Notes under the pieces: generated by a model
Databases searched by the model: none
What the model saw: the letters and a program-made list of their open reading frames with translations, nothing else
Told to the model about the DNA's origin: nothing
Position numbers and translations under genes: made by a program
DNA from: Bradyrhizobium diazoefficiens
GTDB taxonomy: Bacteria; Pseudomonadota; Alphaproteobacteria; Rhizobiales; Xanthobacteraceae
Reading direction: 5' to 3'
Assembly: GCF_018129965.1 (NCBI RefSeq)
Contig: NZ_JAFCKW010000001.1
Coordinates: forward strand, 806,001-870,000
DNA: 64,000 nucleotides
In this document: piece after piece, positions 1-9,339 of the stretch
Layout of the letters: the number at the start of each line of letters is the position of its first letter
Position numbering within the stretch: the first letter of the stretch is position 1

Positions 1-92
1 TCGGGAGTTTCGATGAGCCGGTAGTCGACCCGATCAAAAAGCCCTACCCCCTTCATCAGGAACGCAGTGCGCTGCTCAGCCCGCGATTCCAT
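1..92 (-). CDS. N-terminal fragment of an unidentified protein (runs off the window edge)
   Basis: An ATG on the minus strand at position 92 opens a frame that stays open for 30 codons to the window edge, beginning MESRAEQRTAFLMKG and continuing with a VDYRLIET-like stretch. The 'LFDRVDYRLIET' style of opening reminds me of the N-terminus of N-acyl amino acid synthase (FeeM-like, GNAT-fold) proteins of Bradyrhizobium, but only 30 residues are visible, so this is a weak impression. The region from 93 to 233 between this gene and the GGDEF/EAL gene is AT-richer and shows no other gene; it probably carries the promoter for this protein. Confidence 0.45.
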   Translation of the reverse strand, partial: MESRAEQRTAFLMKGVGLFDRVDYRLIETP

Positions 93-233
93 CGAACACT
101 CCAAAACAACTTCCGCGTTCAGAGAAGATTAATGTCTCCTTAACGGAATTGCAAAGCATTGAATTGGTTAGGGTTAACTTTTGTCGCAACAAATCGGCTG
201 CCGAGCCGTGTCACAATGACGAAAATGGGGGGA

Positions 234-2579
234 TCAGGCTATCGAGCGGGAGGAAATCATGACGATCTGGTCGCCGGCCATGCGGCGGCCATGCGAGGCG
301 TTCAGCAACTGACGGATCCGGACCGCCGGGACCGGCCGGCTGAACAGATAACCCTGACCTTCGGTTACCATGCCGTCGGCACTGATCAGCTCCAGCTGCT
401 CGTTGGTCTCGATGCCCTCGACCACGACGGCCATGCCGAGGTCGGCGGACAGGCGCGCCACGCCGCGCAGCAGCGTCAGCGGCCGGTCGGTGTCGATGCC
501 CTCGAGGAAGGAGCGGTCGATCTTGACCTTCTGCATCGGGAAATTGTGCAGATAGCTGAGGCTCGAATAGCCGGTGCCGAAATCGTCCAGCGAGATGCGC
601 ACGCCCAGCGCATGCAGTTGCGACAGGATGTCATGGGTGAGCTGGGTGTTGCGCAGCAGCGAGGATTCGGTGATCTCGATCTCGAGGCGATGGGCCGGGA
701 GCCCCGAGACCTCGAGGGCGTAGCGGATCTCGCTGAGCACGTCGCGCTGATGGAATTGCTGCGGTGAGAAGTTGACGGCGACGCTGACGCCCTCCGGCCA
801 GTTCATGCACTCCATGCAGGCACGGCGCAGGATCCAGCGGCCGAGGTCGACGATCAGGCCCATGTCCTCGGCTACGGGAATGATGTCGACCGGCGAGACC
901 GTGCCGCGCACCGGATGATTCCAGCGCAGCAGTGCCTCGCAAGTGGTGATCTTGCCGGACTTGAGGTTGACGAGCGGCTGGTAGAACAGCTCGAACTCCT
1001 CGTTGGCGAGCGCCTTGCGCAGGTCGAGCTCGAGGATGCGCCGGGCCTCGACCGTCGCCGCCATCTCGTCACGGAAGAAGCAGAAGGTGCCGCGGCCGTC
1101 GGCCTTGGCGCGGTAGAGCGCCATGTCGGCGTTCTTGAGCAGCGTGTCGGCTTTGACGTCGCCGTCCGGCGCGGTCAGCGCGATGCCGACGCTGGCGCCA
1201 ATCTCGACCAGATGATTGTCGATGCGGTAGCGCTCGCTGAGCCGCTCGACGATCCGGCGGGCGAGGCTCGCGGCGTCCTCGGGCGCGCTGATGTTCTGCT
1301 GGAACACGACGAACTCGTCGCCGCCGAAGCGGGCGACGAAATCCTCGGGCCGCAGCATCTCGCGCAGGCGATTGGCAACCGCGCACAGGAGCTGGTCGCC
1401 GCAGGGGTGACCGAGCGTGTCGTTGACCTGCTTGAACTGGTCGAGGTCGACGAACAGCAGCGCGGAAAGGCGCGCCGAATCCTGCGAAATCGCGAGCAGG
1501 CGTTCGATCTCGTCGCGAAAGCTGACGCGGTTCGGAAGCGCGGTGAGTTCGTCGTAGCGGGCCAGATGGCTGATCTTGGCCTCGGCATTCTTGCGCTCGG
1601 TGATGTCCTCCAGGAGCACGACAACACCGCCATCCGCCATCGGCTGAATGGTCCAGGCTAGGCTGCGATCGCGCGAATGATCGGGATCGGCAGTCACGAT
1701 CTCGTTGATTTGCTGCATCTCCCGGATGCCGTTCAGGATCTGGTTGCCGCTCTGCATCGACAGGGTGCCGGCCTCCACGCAGCCAGCGATGATTTGCGAC
1801 GCGCCGCCCCCCTTCTGCACGAGTTCGTCGCGCAGATTCATCATCTCACCAAACCGATAGTTCATGACCGCGAGCTGACCGTCGCCGCGGAACATGCACA
1901 GACCGTGCGGCATGTTGTTCAGAGCAGTGTCGAACTGCCCGGCGAGCGCAGCTTCCCGCTCGCGCGCGACCAGCGCGCGCATGAATATCCTGTGCAAATT
2001 CGCCGATATTCCCATCATCGACAGCAAAAAGGCGGCACTGATAATTGCCATTGCCACATAGTAGGGCGTGCCCCGCAAGGCGAGAGCGACGACGATCGGA
2101 ACAAAGACCAGGCTGACCTGCAGCTGGAAGATCCACTGCCGTCCGTAGGCTCTGCCCGCCCCGCCCGCCGCAATTCCGGTCGTCACGGACAAGGCGATCA
2201 TGTGGGCCACGGCGTCGTCGGTGCTGAACAGGGTCGTCGAACACCACGTGCCGATCGCGGCCGCCTGTATCATCGCCCCCATCTGGTAGCGCTTCTGCCA
2301 GCGCGCAGCCTCCTCGCTCGTCAGGCTCGCCTTCCGGCTCTGATACCGGTACAAATCGAACGCGCGGGAGATGCCGGCCAGGGCGAGAATTCCAACGCAC
2401 GCCCAGATCAGGGATTCTCCCGTCTTCAAGGCCGTCAGCGCGGCGCCGATGGACACGAACACGAGACCGGCGAGCAGCGGACGGGGGGCCTCGAACAGGG
2501 AATCGATCAGCGCCGCCGAAACTGTCGGCGACGACTCTTGGCGTTGATCTGGCTCTCCGCTTTGGCTTGCGAACTGCAT
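234..2579 (-). CDS. Membrane-anchored GGDEF-EAL protein (cyclic-di-GMP cyclase/phosphodiesterase)
   Basis: A 781-residue protein expected to make and/or degrade cyclic di-GMP at the inner membrane. The first 190 residues hold several hydrophobic segments (about 35-75 and 105-190), followed by a PAS-like region (about 218-325), a GGDEF domain and an EAL domain. The GGDEF motif is intact at residues 419-423 and the inhibitory I-site RPED lies just before it at 410-413. The EAL domain begins with EALLRW near 548 and retains the DDFGTGYSS, KIDRSF and EGIET motifs, so both activities look possible. It lies downstream of tolB in the same direction but 247 bp away, so it is probably transcribed separately. 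Its position occupies the place where pal would normally be found. Which activity dominates cannot be told from sequence. Confidence 0.9.
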   Translation of the reverse strand: MQFASQSGEPDQRQESSPTVSAALIDSLFEAPRPLLAGLVFVSIGAALTALKTGESLIWACVGILALAGISRAFDLYRYQSRKASLTSEEAARWQKRYQMGAMIQAAAIGTWCSTTLFSTDDAVAHMIALSVTTGIAAGGAGRAYGRQWIFQLQVSLVFVPIVVALALRGTPYYVAMAIISAAFLLSMMGISANLHRIFMRALVAREREAALAGQFDTALNNMPHGLCMFRGDGQLAVMNYRFGEMMNLRDELVQKGGGASQIIAGCVEAGTLSMQSGNQILNGIREMQQINEIVTADPDHSRDRSLAWTIQPMADGGVVVLLEDITERKNAEAKISHLARYDELTALPNRVSFRDEIERLLAISQDSARLSALLFVDLDQFKQVNDTLGHPCGDQLLCAVANRLREMLRPEDFVARFGGDEFVVFQQNISAPEDAASLARRIVERLSERYRIDNHLVEIGASVGIALTAPDGDVKADTLLKNADMALYRAKADGRGTFCFFRDEMAATVEARRILELDLRKALANEEFELFYQPLVNLKSGKITTCEALLRWNHPVRGTVSPVDIIPVAEDMGLIVDLGRWILRRACMECMNWPEGVSVAVNFSPQQFHQRDVLSEIRYALEVSGLPAHRLEIEITESSLLRNTQLTHDILSQLHALGVRISLDDFGTGYSSLSYLHNFPMQKVKIDRSFLEGIDTDRPLTLLRGVARLSADLGMAVVVEGIETNEQLELISADGMVTEGQGYLFSRPVPAVRIRQLLNASHGRRMAGDQIVMISSRSIA

Positions 2580-2826
2580 CTGCTTTTGTACGCGTCCTGT
2601 CTGGCGCGTACTCTTACCCAGACCAGATGAAGCCTTTCTGAGGGAACATCGTTAAAGGCGGATTGTTTTTCGGCAATAGCGAACCTGTTTCCGCTGAAAT
2701 ATCAAGTAACTGGGCAAGCCTTGCCGGGCACAAGGTGAAGGAAACCTTGCCTTCGGCACCGAACCCGACCATCGGCGTGCTTGTTCGACAACATCGCGCA
2801 TTCTCACGCGCGACGTCGTTGCGCCT

Positions 2827-4182
2827 CTACCCCGGCGTCGAGGACAGCAGCGGCGACCAGGCCGGGTCGGAGGCGAAGCCCGGCGTCGGCACCTTGAGCT
2901 CGTTGCGGCCGGAGATGTCGACGGAGAACAGCGAGGGACCGCCGGAACCGCCGGGGTCGCGGAAGAACATCAGCACGCGGCCGTTCGGCGAGAAGGTCGG
3001 GCCCTCATTGTGATAGCCGGAGGTCAGGAGCCGCTCGCCGCTGCCGTCCGGCTTCATGACGCCGATCGAGAACTGGCCACCGCCCTGTCTGGTGAAGGCG
3101 ATGTAATCGCCGCGCGGCGACCACACCGGGGTCGAATAGGTGGCGTTGGTGTCGTCCTTGGAGAATGAGATGCGCTGCGCAGCTCCTCCCCCCGCCGACA
3201 TCACATAGATCTGCGACCGGCCGCCGCGATCGGACTCGAAGCAGATCCGGGTGCCGTCGGGGGAATAGGACGGCGAGGTGTCGATCGCCGGCGTGTCGGT
3301 GAGGCGCGTGGTCGTGCGCGAGCGCAGATCCATCACGAACAGGTTGGAATTGCCGCCCTGCTGCAGGCTCATGATGACGCGCTGGCCGTCCGGCGAGAAG
3401 CGCGGCGCGAAGGTCATGCCGGGGAAGTTGCCGACGATCTCGCGCTGGCCGGTCTCGATGTTGAAGAGATAGACCTTCGGATCGCCCTGCCCGAACTCCA
3501 TATAGGTGATCTCTTGCGAGTTCGGCGAGAAGCGCGGAGTCAGCACGAGGTCGGCGCCGCGGGTCAGGTAACGCACATTGGCGCCGTCCTGATCCATCAT
3601 GGCGAGCCGCTTGACGCGGCGCTCCTTCGGCCCGGTCTCGTCGACGAACACGACGCGGCTGTCGAAATAGCCCTTTTCGCCGGTCATCTGCTCATAGATC
3701 TGGTCGGAGATGATGTGGGCGATGCGGCGCCAATATTCCGGCGACGTGAAATATTGCTGTCCCGTGAGCTGCTGGCCGGTGACCACGTCCCAGAGGCGGA
3801 ATTCGGCCTTGAGCCGGCCGTCCTGCTGCCGCGTCATCCGGCCGGTGACCAGCGCCTGGGCGTTGAGCGTCTTCCAGTTCTGGAATTGCGGCGCGACGTC
3901 GATGTTGCTGATGCGCTCGATGAAGGCGGCCTGGTCGATCGGCGCGAACAGGCCCGACCGCTTCAGATTGTTCGTGATGACCTGGGTGACGCCGTTGCTG
4001 ACGTCGCCATCGGCTGACGACCCCGGCACGAAGTTGGAGATCGCGATCGGGATCGGTCGAAACTCCGTGGGATCGATGCGGAGGCGTCCCTGGGCGAAGC
4101 CATGTTCGCTCCCGAGCATCGCAAGCGTCGATCCGGTCAGGGTCAAAAAGCGGCGGCGGTTCATCGATCGGGCGTCATTCAT
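2827..4182 (-). CDS. tolB: Tol-Pal system periplasmic beta-propeller protein TolB
   Basis: TolB is the periplasmic propeller protein that links the TolQRA motor to the peptidoglycan-associated lipoprotein Pal during outer-membrane constriction. The 451-residue product starts at the ATG at 4182 ([18 protein letters not shown]), giving a cleavable signal with an [11 protein letters not shown] twin-arginine-like motif ending around HGFAQG. The N-terminal D1 domain (about 35-170) is followed by PD40/WD40-like repeats (SPDG and SPNG turns from about 210 to 440). An open frame extends upstream to 4293 but would overlap tolA, so the internal ATG is preferred. It lies 23 bp downstream of tolA. No pal gene follows it in this window. 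Confidence 0.95.
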   Translation of the reverse strand: MNDARSMNRRRFLTLTGSTLAMLGSEHGFAQGRLRIDPTEFRPIPIAISNFVPGSSADGDVSNGVTQVITNNLKRSGLFAPIDQAAFIERISNIDVAPQFQNWKTLNAQALVTGRMTRQQDGRLKAEFRLWDVVTGQQLTGQQYFTSPEYWRRIAHIISDQIYEQMTGEKGYFDSRVVFVDETGPKERRVKRLAMMDQDGANVRYLTRGADLVLTPRFSPNSQEITYMEFGQGDPKVYLFNIETGQREIVGNFPGMTFAPRFSPDGQRVIMSLQQGGNSNLFVMDLRSRTTTRLTDTPAIDTSPSYSPDGTRICFESDRGGRSQIYVMSAGGGAAQRISFSKDDTNATYSTPVWSPRGDYIAFTRQGGGQFSIGVMKPDGSGERLLTSGYHNEGPTFSPNGRVLMFFRDPGGSGGPSLFSVDISGRNELKVPTPGFASDPAWSPLLSSTPG

Positions 4183-4205
4183 CGCAAATTTCTTTTGTCC
4201 GGATG

Positions 4206-5165
4206 TCACAACATGTCTTTCAGGCCGAAGGTCATTTCGATCTTCTTCCAGCCTTCGTATTGCTGCCTGGGCATGAACGAATAGACCTGACATTGCACGA
4301 TGGCGCGCTTGGCGCTCTCGGCCACGGCCTGGGCAATCGACCTGGACGGGCCCCGCACCGCGACGATGATCGGCTCGGATGCCAGCGAGCCATCGATCTG
4401 CATCGGGATATCGATGTCGGCCTCGTATTGGTCGGCGTCCTGCCCGTTATAGGTGGGCGTGAAGCAGCGCCGCACCGCGCTCGTGAAAGCGCCTCGCCAG
4501 GTCGCGACGTTGTTGGCGGCCGTCCCCGACGTCGTTCCCAGCGCAGCCGACGCATTCAGCGTCGAACCCGAGAGTTCGTGACGGGTCGCAGCGCGCTTGT
4601 CGAGGTCGCGCTGGATCTGCGCGGGATCGAAGCTGCGCTCCTTCGGCTTGGGCTGCTGCTGCGGCTGCACCGCCGCGACCTTCTGCTCCACGGGCTTGGG
4701 CGGCAGCTTCTTGGTCTCGAGCTTCTTCTGCAGCTCGGCGATCGGATCTTCCTTGGCCGGGTCGGGCTTCTTCTCCGGCGGCTTCGGCTCTTCCTTCGGC
4801 TTCGCCTCCGCAACGGGCTTCGGCGGCTCGGGCTTCTTCTCGACCGGCTTCTCGACGGGTTTCGGCGGCGGCTCCGGCTGCGAATTGGTCTTGATCAGCT
4901 CTTTCTTCTCGGTGACCTTGCCGACGGCGTCCTCTTCGGGCTTGGCCTCGGCGATCTTCTCGACCTTGGGCTTCGGCTCTTCCTTCCTGCCGGTCTTCTG
5001 CCCCGACATCATCCTGGCGAGTTGATCGGAGGAGATGATGTCGACCGGGAGCGACTCTTCCGCCGGAACATAGGCCTTGCTGCTAAAGGTGATGAGGCCC
5101 CATCCAAGCACGAGGACGTGGAGAGCAATCGACGCAACGAGTGTCTTGTCGACGTTCACCTTCAC
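4206..5165 (-). CDS. tolA: TolA, membrane-spanning linker of the Tol-Pal system
   Basis: TolA couples the TolQR proton channel in the inner membrane to TolB/Pal at the outer membrane. The 319-residue protein begins at a GTG ([19 protein letters not shown]) preceded by AGGGG six bases upstream. It has one N-terminal membrane helix (about 8-28), a long Lys/Pro/Glu-rich linker (about 50-200, with repeated KPPEKK- and EEPKPK-like stretches) and a compact C-terminal domain with Cys at 'RRCFTP' and 'VQCQV'. The order, size and linker composition identify it, since TolA sequence itself is poorly conserved. It starts 3 bp after tolR ends, so the genes are translationally close. Confidence 0.92.
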   Translation of the reverse strand: MKVNVDKTLVASIALHVLVLGWGLITFSSKAYVPAEESLPVDIISSDQLARMMSGQKTGRKEEPKPKVEKIAEAKPEEDAVGKVTEKKELIKTNSQPEPPPKPVEKPVEKKPEPPKPVAEAKPKEEPKPPEKKPDPAKEDPIAELQKKLETKKLPPKPVEQKVAAVQPQQQPKPKERSFDPAQIQRDLDKRAATRHELSGSTLNASAALGTTSGTAANNVATWRGAFTSAVRRCFTPTYNGQDADQYEADIDIPMQIDGSLASEPIIVAVRGPSRSIAQAVAESAKRAIVQCQVYSFMPRQQYEGWKKIEMTFGLKDML

Positions 5166-5168
5166 CGG

Positions 5169-5618
5169 TTACCCCTGATCCGCCTCGGTCACGAGCGCCA
5201 GCTTCTTGAAGCCCGCGCCGGACAACAGGCCCATGACCTTGGCCACCGTGCCGTAATCAGCCTTCTTGTCGGCGCGCAGATAGATGCGCTCCTCGAGACC
5301 GCCGCGCGCATCCGTGATCGCCTTGAGCTTCGGGATCAGGTCGTTGATCGCGATCTCGGTGTCGTTGATGAACACCTTGCCCTTGATGTCGACCGACATC
5401 TGGATCGGCTTCTGGTCGTTGTTTTCGAGGCTCTTGGCCTGGGTCTGCGGCAGGTCGAGCGGCACACCGACCGTCAACATCGGCGCCGACACCATGAAGA
5501 TGATGAGCAGCACCAGCATCACGTCGACCATCGGCGTGACGTTGATCTCGGCCACGACCGGCTTTCGCCGGCCACGGCGCCCGCCGCCTCCGGACGAACT
5601 CGCAACGTTCATCGCCAT
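5169..5618 (-). CDS. tolR: TolR, ExbD-family proton-channel subunit
   Basis: TolR works with TolQ as the proton-driven stator that energises TolA. The 149-residue product has a Gly/Arg-rich cytoplasmic N-terminus (SSGGGGRRGRRKP), then the family hallmark EINVTPMVDVMLVLLIIFMV, in which the membrane helix carries the proton-relay Asp of 'VDVML'. A C-terminal periplasmic domain (about 60-149) contains the usual YLRADKKADYG stretch. The length is typical of TolR. Start is the ATG at 5618; a second in-frame ATG at 5612 is an alternative. It lies 43 bp downstream of tolQ. Confidence 0.95.
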   Translation of the reverse strand: MAMNVASSSGGGGRRGRRKPVVAEINVTPMVDVMLVLLIIFMVSAPMLTVGVPLDLPQTQAKSLENNDQKPIQMSVDIKGKVFINDTEIAINDLIPKLKAITDARGGLEERIYLRADKKADYGTVAKVMGLLSGAGFKKLALVTEADQG

Positions 5619-5661
5619 GATCGCGTGCCCAAATTGCCCTTCACACTATACATGCCGTCCG

Positions 5662-6378
5662 TCAGCCCCGCTCGTCGATCTGACGCGACAAGATGGCTGA
5701 AAATTCATCAGCGAAGCCTTCGAGCCGCTGGGCCTGCCGGTTCACCTCGGAGGTGAACTTATTGTAGAAAATAGTGGCAGGAATGGCGGCGATAAGGCCG
5801 ACGGCGGTCGCAAACAGCGCCTCCGCGATACCCGGCGCGACCACCGCCAAGGAGGTATTTTTCGACGCCGCGATCGACTGGAAGCTCGACATGATGCCCC
5901 AAACCGTGCCGAACAGGCCGACGAAGGGGCCGGCGGAACCGACGGTCGCCAGCACCAGCAGCCGACGTTCCAGGCGCTCGACCTCGCGCGCGATCGAGAC
6001 GTTCATGACCTTGTCGATCCGCATCTGGAGACCGGCGACCGAGCGCGCCTGGTTCTCGAACGAGCGCTTCCACTCGCGCATCGCCGCGACGAAACAGGCC
6101 GCCATCGAATGGGTCGGCTTGGCCGAGAGGGTGCGATAGAGTTCCTCGATCGACTCGCCGGACCAGAAGGCCTGCTCGAAACGGTCCATCGAGCGGCGGG
6201 TACGGGCAAACAGGAAGATCTTGTCGATGGCGATTGCCCAGACCCAAACCGAGCAGCCGAGAAGCCCGAGCATGACCCCTTTCACGATCCAGTGAGCCTG
6301 CCAGAACAGCGCGATGAGCGACACGTCGGCGGAGGCGGCAACCGGAAGGGCGGACTGAGCCATTTCGGCCGGGTTCAT
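5662..6378 (-). CDS. tolQ: TolQ, MotA/TolQ/ExbB proton-channel protein
   Basis: TolQ is the inner-membrane channel protein that surrounds TolR in the Tol-Pal motor. The ATG at 6378 gives 238 residues (MNPAEMAQSALPV), preceded by AGAGGA at a good distance; a longer open frame to 6519 has no such signal. The first membrane helix is at about 17-43 (VSLIALFWQAHWIVKGVML), and helices two and three lie in the conserved MotA/ExbB region (about 135-210, with VGSAGPFVGLFGTVWGIM and IAEALFATAVGLIAAIPA). As the first gene of tolQRAB it should be expressed from the 300-bp upstream gap. YbgC, its usual upstream neighbour, is 44 kb away in this window. Confidence 0.95.
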   Translation of the reverse strand: MNPAEMAQSALPVAASADVSLIALFWQAHWIVKGVMLGLLGCSVWVWAIAIDKIFLFARTRRSMDRFEQAFWSGESIEELYRTLSAKPTHSMAACFVAAMREWKRSFENQARSVAGLQMRIDKVMNVSIAREVERLERRLLVLATVGSAGPFVGLFGTVWGIMSSFQSIAASKNTSLAVVAPGIAEALFATAVGLIAAIPATIFYNKFTSEVNRQAQRLEGFADEFSAILSRQIDERG

Positions 6379-6547
6379 AAGCAGTATCCTCTCAAGACGA
6401 TCGTTACCGATGTTCCGTGGCAGCAAGGGGCCGCCGGTTCCCAACAGCCGCGCCAGAACCGGCGCGGCCGGCAAGCCCGCCCAAAGCCTCGTTTTTCTGG
6501 AATGCAGGGGCTCGTCCAAAGCCGGCCGTCTGCATTCCCTGCCAAGA

Positions 6548-6553
6548 TGTCAA
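6548..6553 (-). promoter_or_regulatory. Possible -35 element upstream of tolQ
   Basis: On the minus strand a perfect TTGACA hexamer lies about 170 bp upstream of the tolQ start, in the 302-bp gap between cysE and tolQ (6379-6680). No convincing TATAAT-like -10 is found 16-18 bp downstream, so the promoter call is tentative. The rest of the gap shows no gene. Confidence 0.25.
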
Positions 6554-6680
6554 AACTATGGGCCTTGACCGCAGCTTTGGGCGCGATTGTCCGCAATTAC
6601 CAGAGCCCGGCGATGGTTAATGCGGGGTTACCGCGGACGAATTTGGCCGGCGGAAAGGATGGCAGGGCAGGCGGTTGGCG

Positions 6681-7448
6681 TCAGGCCGCCGGGACCGGCT
6701 CCGGGCAATGGGTCAGCCGCGCCGGATTGCCGACCGCCGTGCAGCCGGCTGGCACGTCGGATGTCACGATCGTGCCGGCCCCCACCTTGGCGAAATCGCC
6801 GATGCTGATGTCGCCGAGAATGGTCGCGCCGGCGCCGAGATAGACGCCGCGGCCGATCCGGGGCGAGCGCGCGGGCAGTGCGCCGCGCCGGCCGATGCTG
6901 ACATTCTGCAGGATCGTGGTCCCCTCGCCGATCGCCACATTCGCGCCGATCACGATACCGGTGGCGTGATCGAGATAGACCGATGCGCCGATGCTGGCGG
7001 CGGGGTGAATGCTGACCTGAAGCAGGTTGGACGATTCGTTCTGGAACAACAGCGCGGCGTCGACATGGCCGCGGTGCCAGAGCCAGTTCGAGACGCGCCA
7101 GGCTTGCAGCGCGGCATAGCCCTTGACATGCAGCAGCGGCGGCAACAGGCCGTCGATGGCGGGATCGTGGATCGCGATCGCCTGCAGGTCGCGGCCGGCC
7201 TTTTCGATCAGGTCCGGCGAGCCGCGGAAGGCGTCGAGGGCAAAGGCCGTGAAGCGTGCCTGCTCCGTTGCAGAGCCGCCGAGCCTGCGTCCGATCAGAT
7301 CGGCCAGGGCGGCAGCAAGATCGCCATGGATGAGGACTGTCTCGGCAAGGGACTCGCCGAAGACAGGATCGGCCGCCATCGCACGTTTTGCCTCGTCACG
7401 GATCGTCTGCCAGAGGCTCTCGCTCGCCGGGATCGCAGCCGCCACCAT
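6681..7448 (-). CDS. cysE: Serine O-acetyltransferase
   Basis: CysE acetylates L-serine with acetyl-CoA, the first step of cysteine synthesis in the cytoplasm. The ATG at 7448 (MVAAAIPASESLWQTIRDEAKR) has a strong AGAGGTGG ribosome site five bases upstream and gives 255 residues, the normal family length. The N-terminal helical SerAT domain (about 8-110) is followed by left-handed beta-helix hexapeptide repeats. The active-site region includes 'ASIGASVYLDHATGIVIG' with the conserved DHATG and 'VSIGRRGAL'. It is a single gene divergent from the desaturase. Confidence 0.92.
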   Translation of the reverse strand: MVAAAIPASESLWQTIRDEAKRAMAADPVFGESLAETVLIHGDLAAALADLIGRRLGGSATEQARFTAFALDAFRGSPDLIEKAGRDLQAIAIHDPAIDGLLPPLLHVKGYAALQAWRVSNWLWHRGHVDAALLFQNESSNLLQVSIHPAASIGASVYLDHATGIVIGANVAIGEGTTILQNVSIGRRGALPARSPRIGRGVYLGAGATILGDISIGDFAKVGAGTIVTSDVPAGCTAVGNPARLTHCPEPVPAA

Positions 7449-7762
7449 CGCCACCTCTTTCGTCTCGCGTGCCGATGATAGTCCGGGGGCCGCCCGCGCG
7501 CCACGCCGGCAGCAGGCGCGGTCCCCTGCGAGCAACATGCCGCAGCTCCCCGTGAGGCTACGAGCTTGCACGCCGGGCCGCCGCGGCCATATATCTCAGA
7601 GCAACAGGCCGGCTCTGCGTCGGCCGGGGATGTCCGGGCAAAACATCTCGTTGACGCCCCCGCGATGGGCCTCCATCCGCGTTTTTTTAACCGGCGGCCT
7701 TCGGCGCTGCCGCGACGTATCCCCCTCACCCAAGGTCACGCCAGGAAAGGTTGCGCCAAGAC

Positions 7763-8926
7763 ATGTCGCCTAACGCGCCCGCCGACGATTCGCACGACGA
7801 CGTCATGTACCCCTCCGCAATACCGTTCGTGCTGGTCCATCTCGGCTGCCTTGCGGCGATCTGGTCGGGCGTCACCTTGCAGGCCGTCGCGATCTGCGTG
7901 TCGCTGTATGTCGTGCGCATGTTCGCGATCGGGGCAGGCTACCACCGCTATTTCTCGCACAAGGCTTTTGCCACCAGCCGGGTGTTTCAGTTCATCCTGG
8001 CCTGTCTTGCGCAAAGCACCGCGCAGAAGAGCGTGTTGTGGTGGGCCGCCAAGCATCGGCACCATCATCTGCATTCCGATACCGAACTGGACGTGCATTC
8101 ACCGCGTCAGCGCGGCTTCCTCTATAGCCATCTCGGCTGGATCTTCTACCGGGAGCACGACGCGACCGACCTCGTAAAAGTGGAAGATCTCGCGCGCTAT
8201 CCGGAGCTGATGTGGCTGCACCGGCTCGAGCTGCTGCCGGCCGTCGTGCTGGCCGTGCTCTGCTTCCTGGTTGCGGGATGGCCGGGCCTGGTCGTCGGTT
8301 TCCTGTGGAGCACGGTGCTGCTCTATCACGCGACCTTCTGCATCAATTCCCTCGCCCATGTCCATGGACGCAAGCGCTACGTGACCGGCGACGATTCTCG
8401 CAACAACTGGTTGCTGGCCTTCTTCACCCTCGGGGAGGGCTGGCACAACAATCACCACGCCTACCAGAGCAGTGTGCGACAGGGCTTTCGCTGGTGGGAA
8501 GTGGACGTGACCTATTATGTCCTGACGATCCTGTCCTGGATCGGAATCGTCTGGAATATGAAGGCACCACCCGAGCAGGTGCTGCGCAACGAGCAGCCGC
8601 TCGGCGCGCGGGTCATCAACCGGGCGGCGCGCGAACTTGCCGCGCGATTCGATGCGCAGACGGTCGCGCACGCGATTTCGTCGGCGCGGCGCCGGGCCGA
8701 TCTCGCCCAGATGCAGTTGCCGACGCTGCAGGACATCCTCAATCGCGCCCATGACGGCGTCGATGCGCTGACACATCTGCATCTGCCGAAGATCCCGACC
8801 CGCGAAGAGTTTCTCGCCGAGGCCAGGGCGATGTTCGCGCGCACGCGGTCCCTGAACGAGATCGTAGACCACGCCTACGAATACTTCCTGGCATCGGTTC
8901 GCGCGCAGCTCACCACCGCGAGCTGA
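7763..8926 (+). CDS. Membrane fatty-acid (acyl-CoA/acyl-lipid) desaturase
   Basis: A di-iron desaturase that should introduce a double bond (probably delta-9) into membrane fatty acyl chains. The three histidine boxes are present: HRYFSH, a HRHHHLH cluster, and WHNNHHAYQ. Hydrophobic segments occur at about 22-60 and 155-190. I choose the ATG at 7763 because AGGAAAGG sits at 7743-7750; a TTG directly after that motif (7751) is too close to use it. At 387 residues it is longer than many bacterial delta-9 desaturases, owing to a charged helical tail of about 100 residues after the third box. The role of that tail is unknown. Confidence 0.9.
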   Translation: MSPNAPADDSHDDVMYPSAIPFVLVHLGCLAAIWSGVTLQAVAICVSLYVVRMFAIGAGYHRYFSHKAFATSRVFQFILACLAQSTAQKSVLWWAAKHRHHHLHSDTELDVHSPRQRGFLYSHLGWIFYREHDATDLVKVEDLARYPELMWLHRLELLPAVVLAVLCFLVAGWPGLVVGFLWSTVLLYHATFCINSLAHVHGRKRYVTGDDSRNNWLLAFFTLGEGWHNNHHAYQSSVRQGFRWWEVDVTYYVLTILSWIGIVWNMKAPPEQVLRNEQPLGARVINRAARELAARFDAQTVAHAISSARRRADLAQMQLPTLQDILNRAHDGVDALTHLHLPKIPTREEFLAEARAMFARTRSLNEIVDHAYEYFLASVRAQLTTAS

Positions 8927-8983
8927 CAGAGGCGCGCGCGGGACGCGCCGGCAGAACCGATCTCGCCTCGCGCGGATTGGCTT

Positions 8984-9151
8984 CTATCGGCCCGGCAGAT
9001 GCGTGTGATCGACGCCGCACAGTGAACGCCTGCCGGCGCACAGGCGGAAATGGCAGTCGGGATCGGACGCGCAGCTGCCATAGACCAGGCTGATATAGCC
9101 CAGCACCGCGGCCGCGGTCATGCCGAGCAGCAGGCGAGTCCAGAGATCCAT
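8984..9151 (-). CDS. Small cysteine-rich membrane-anchored protein (55 aa)
   Basis: A short minus-strand frame starting at the ATG at 9151 (MDLWTRLLLGMTAAAVLGY) encodes one N-terminal hydrophobic helix (about 6-25) and then a 30-residue tail with four cysteines (SCASDPDC, LCAG, LCGV). It ends at TAG 8984. I do not recognise the family. The pattern of a signal-like helix plus paired cysteines suggests a small exported or membrane protein with disulfides or a bound metal. The ribosome site is weak (a GGA about ten bases upstream). It faces the desaturase convergently and is separated from the next gene by a strong terminator. Confidence 0.5.
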   Translation of the reverse strand: MDLWTRLLLGMTAAAVLGYISLVYGSCASDPDCHFRLCAGRRSLCGVDHTHLPGR

Positions 9152-9230
9152 GATCCATATCGTCCAACATCAGGGGCGCGGCGAACGCCGTAAGTCTTGG
9201 TGTCGGATCGTCGGCCGTTGGTTCTCATGT

Positions 9231-9299
9231 CCCCAAAAACAAACCGCCCGCCTGCGGGTTGCGCAGGCAGGCGGCTCGGGGCCATCAGGTTTTTGGGGG
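9231..9299. terminator. Strong nested stem-loop, probably a bidirectional terminator
   Basis: An inner GC-rich hairpin (CCGCCCGCCTGCG facing CGCAGGCAGGCGG) is enclosed by an outer arm pair CCCCAAAAAC and GTTTTTGGGG. The outer arms provide a T-run after the stem on either strand. It lies just downstream of the DUF2852 gene and upstream of the small cysteine-rich gene. Confidence 0.7.
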
Positions 9300-9339
9300 C
9301 ATGCGCCTGAGGCTTTGAGAGGCGATCAGCCTTTTCTCG

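Noticed and set aside
4203..5756. 517-codon plus-strand Leu/Arg-rich frame opposite tolA and tolR
   Set aside because: It mirrors the Lys/Pro-rich TolA linker; composition explains the open frame.
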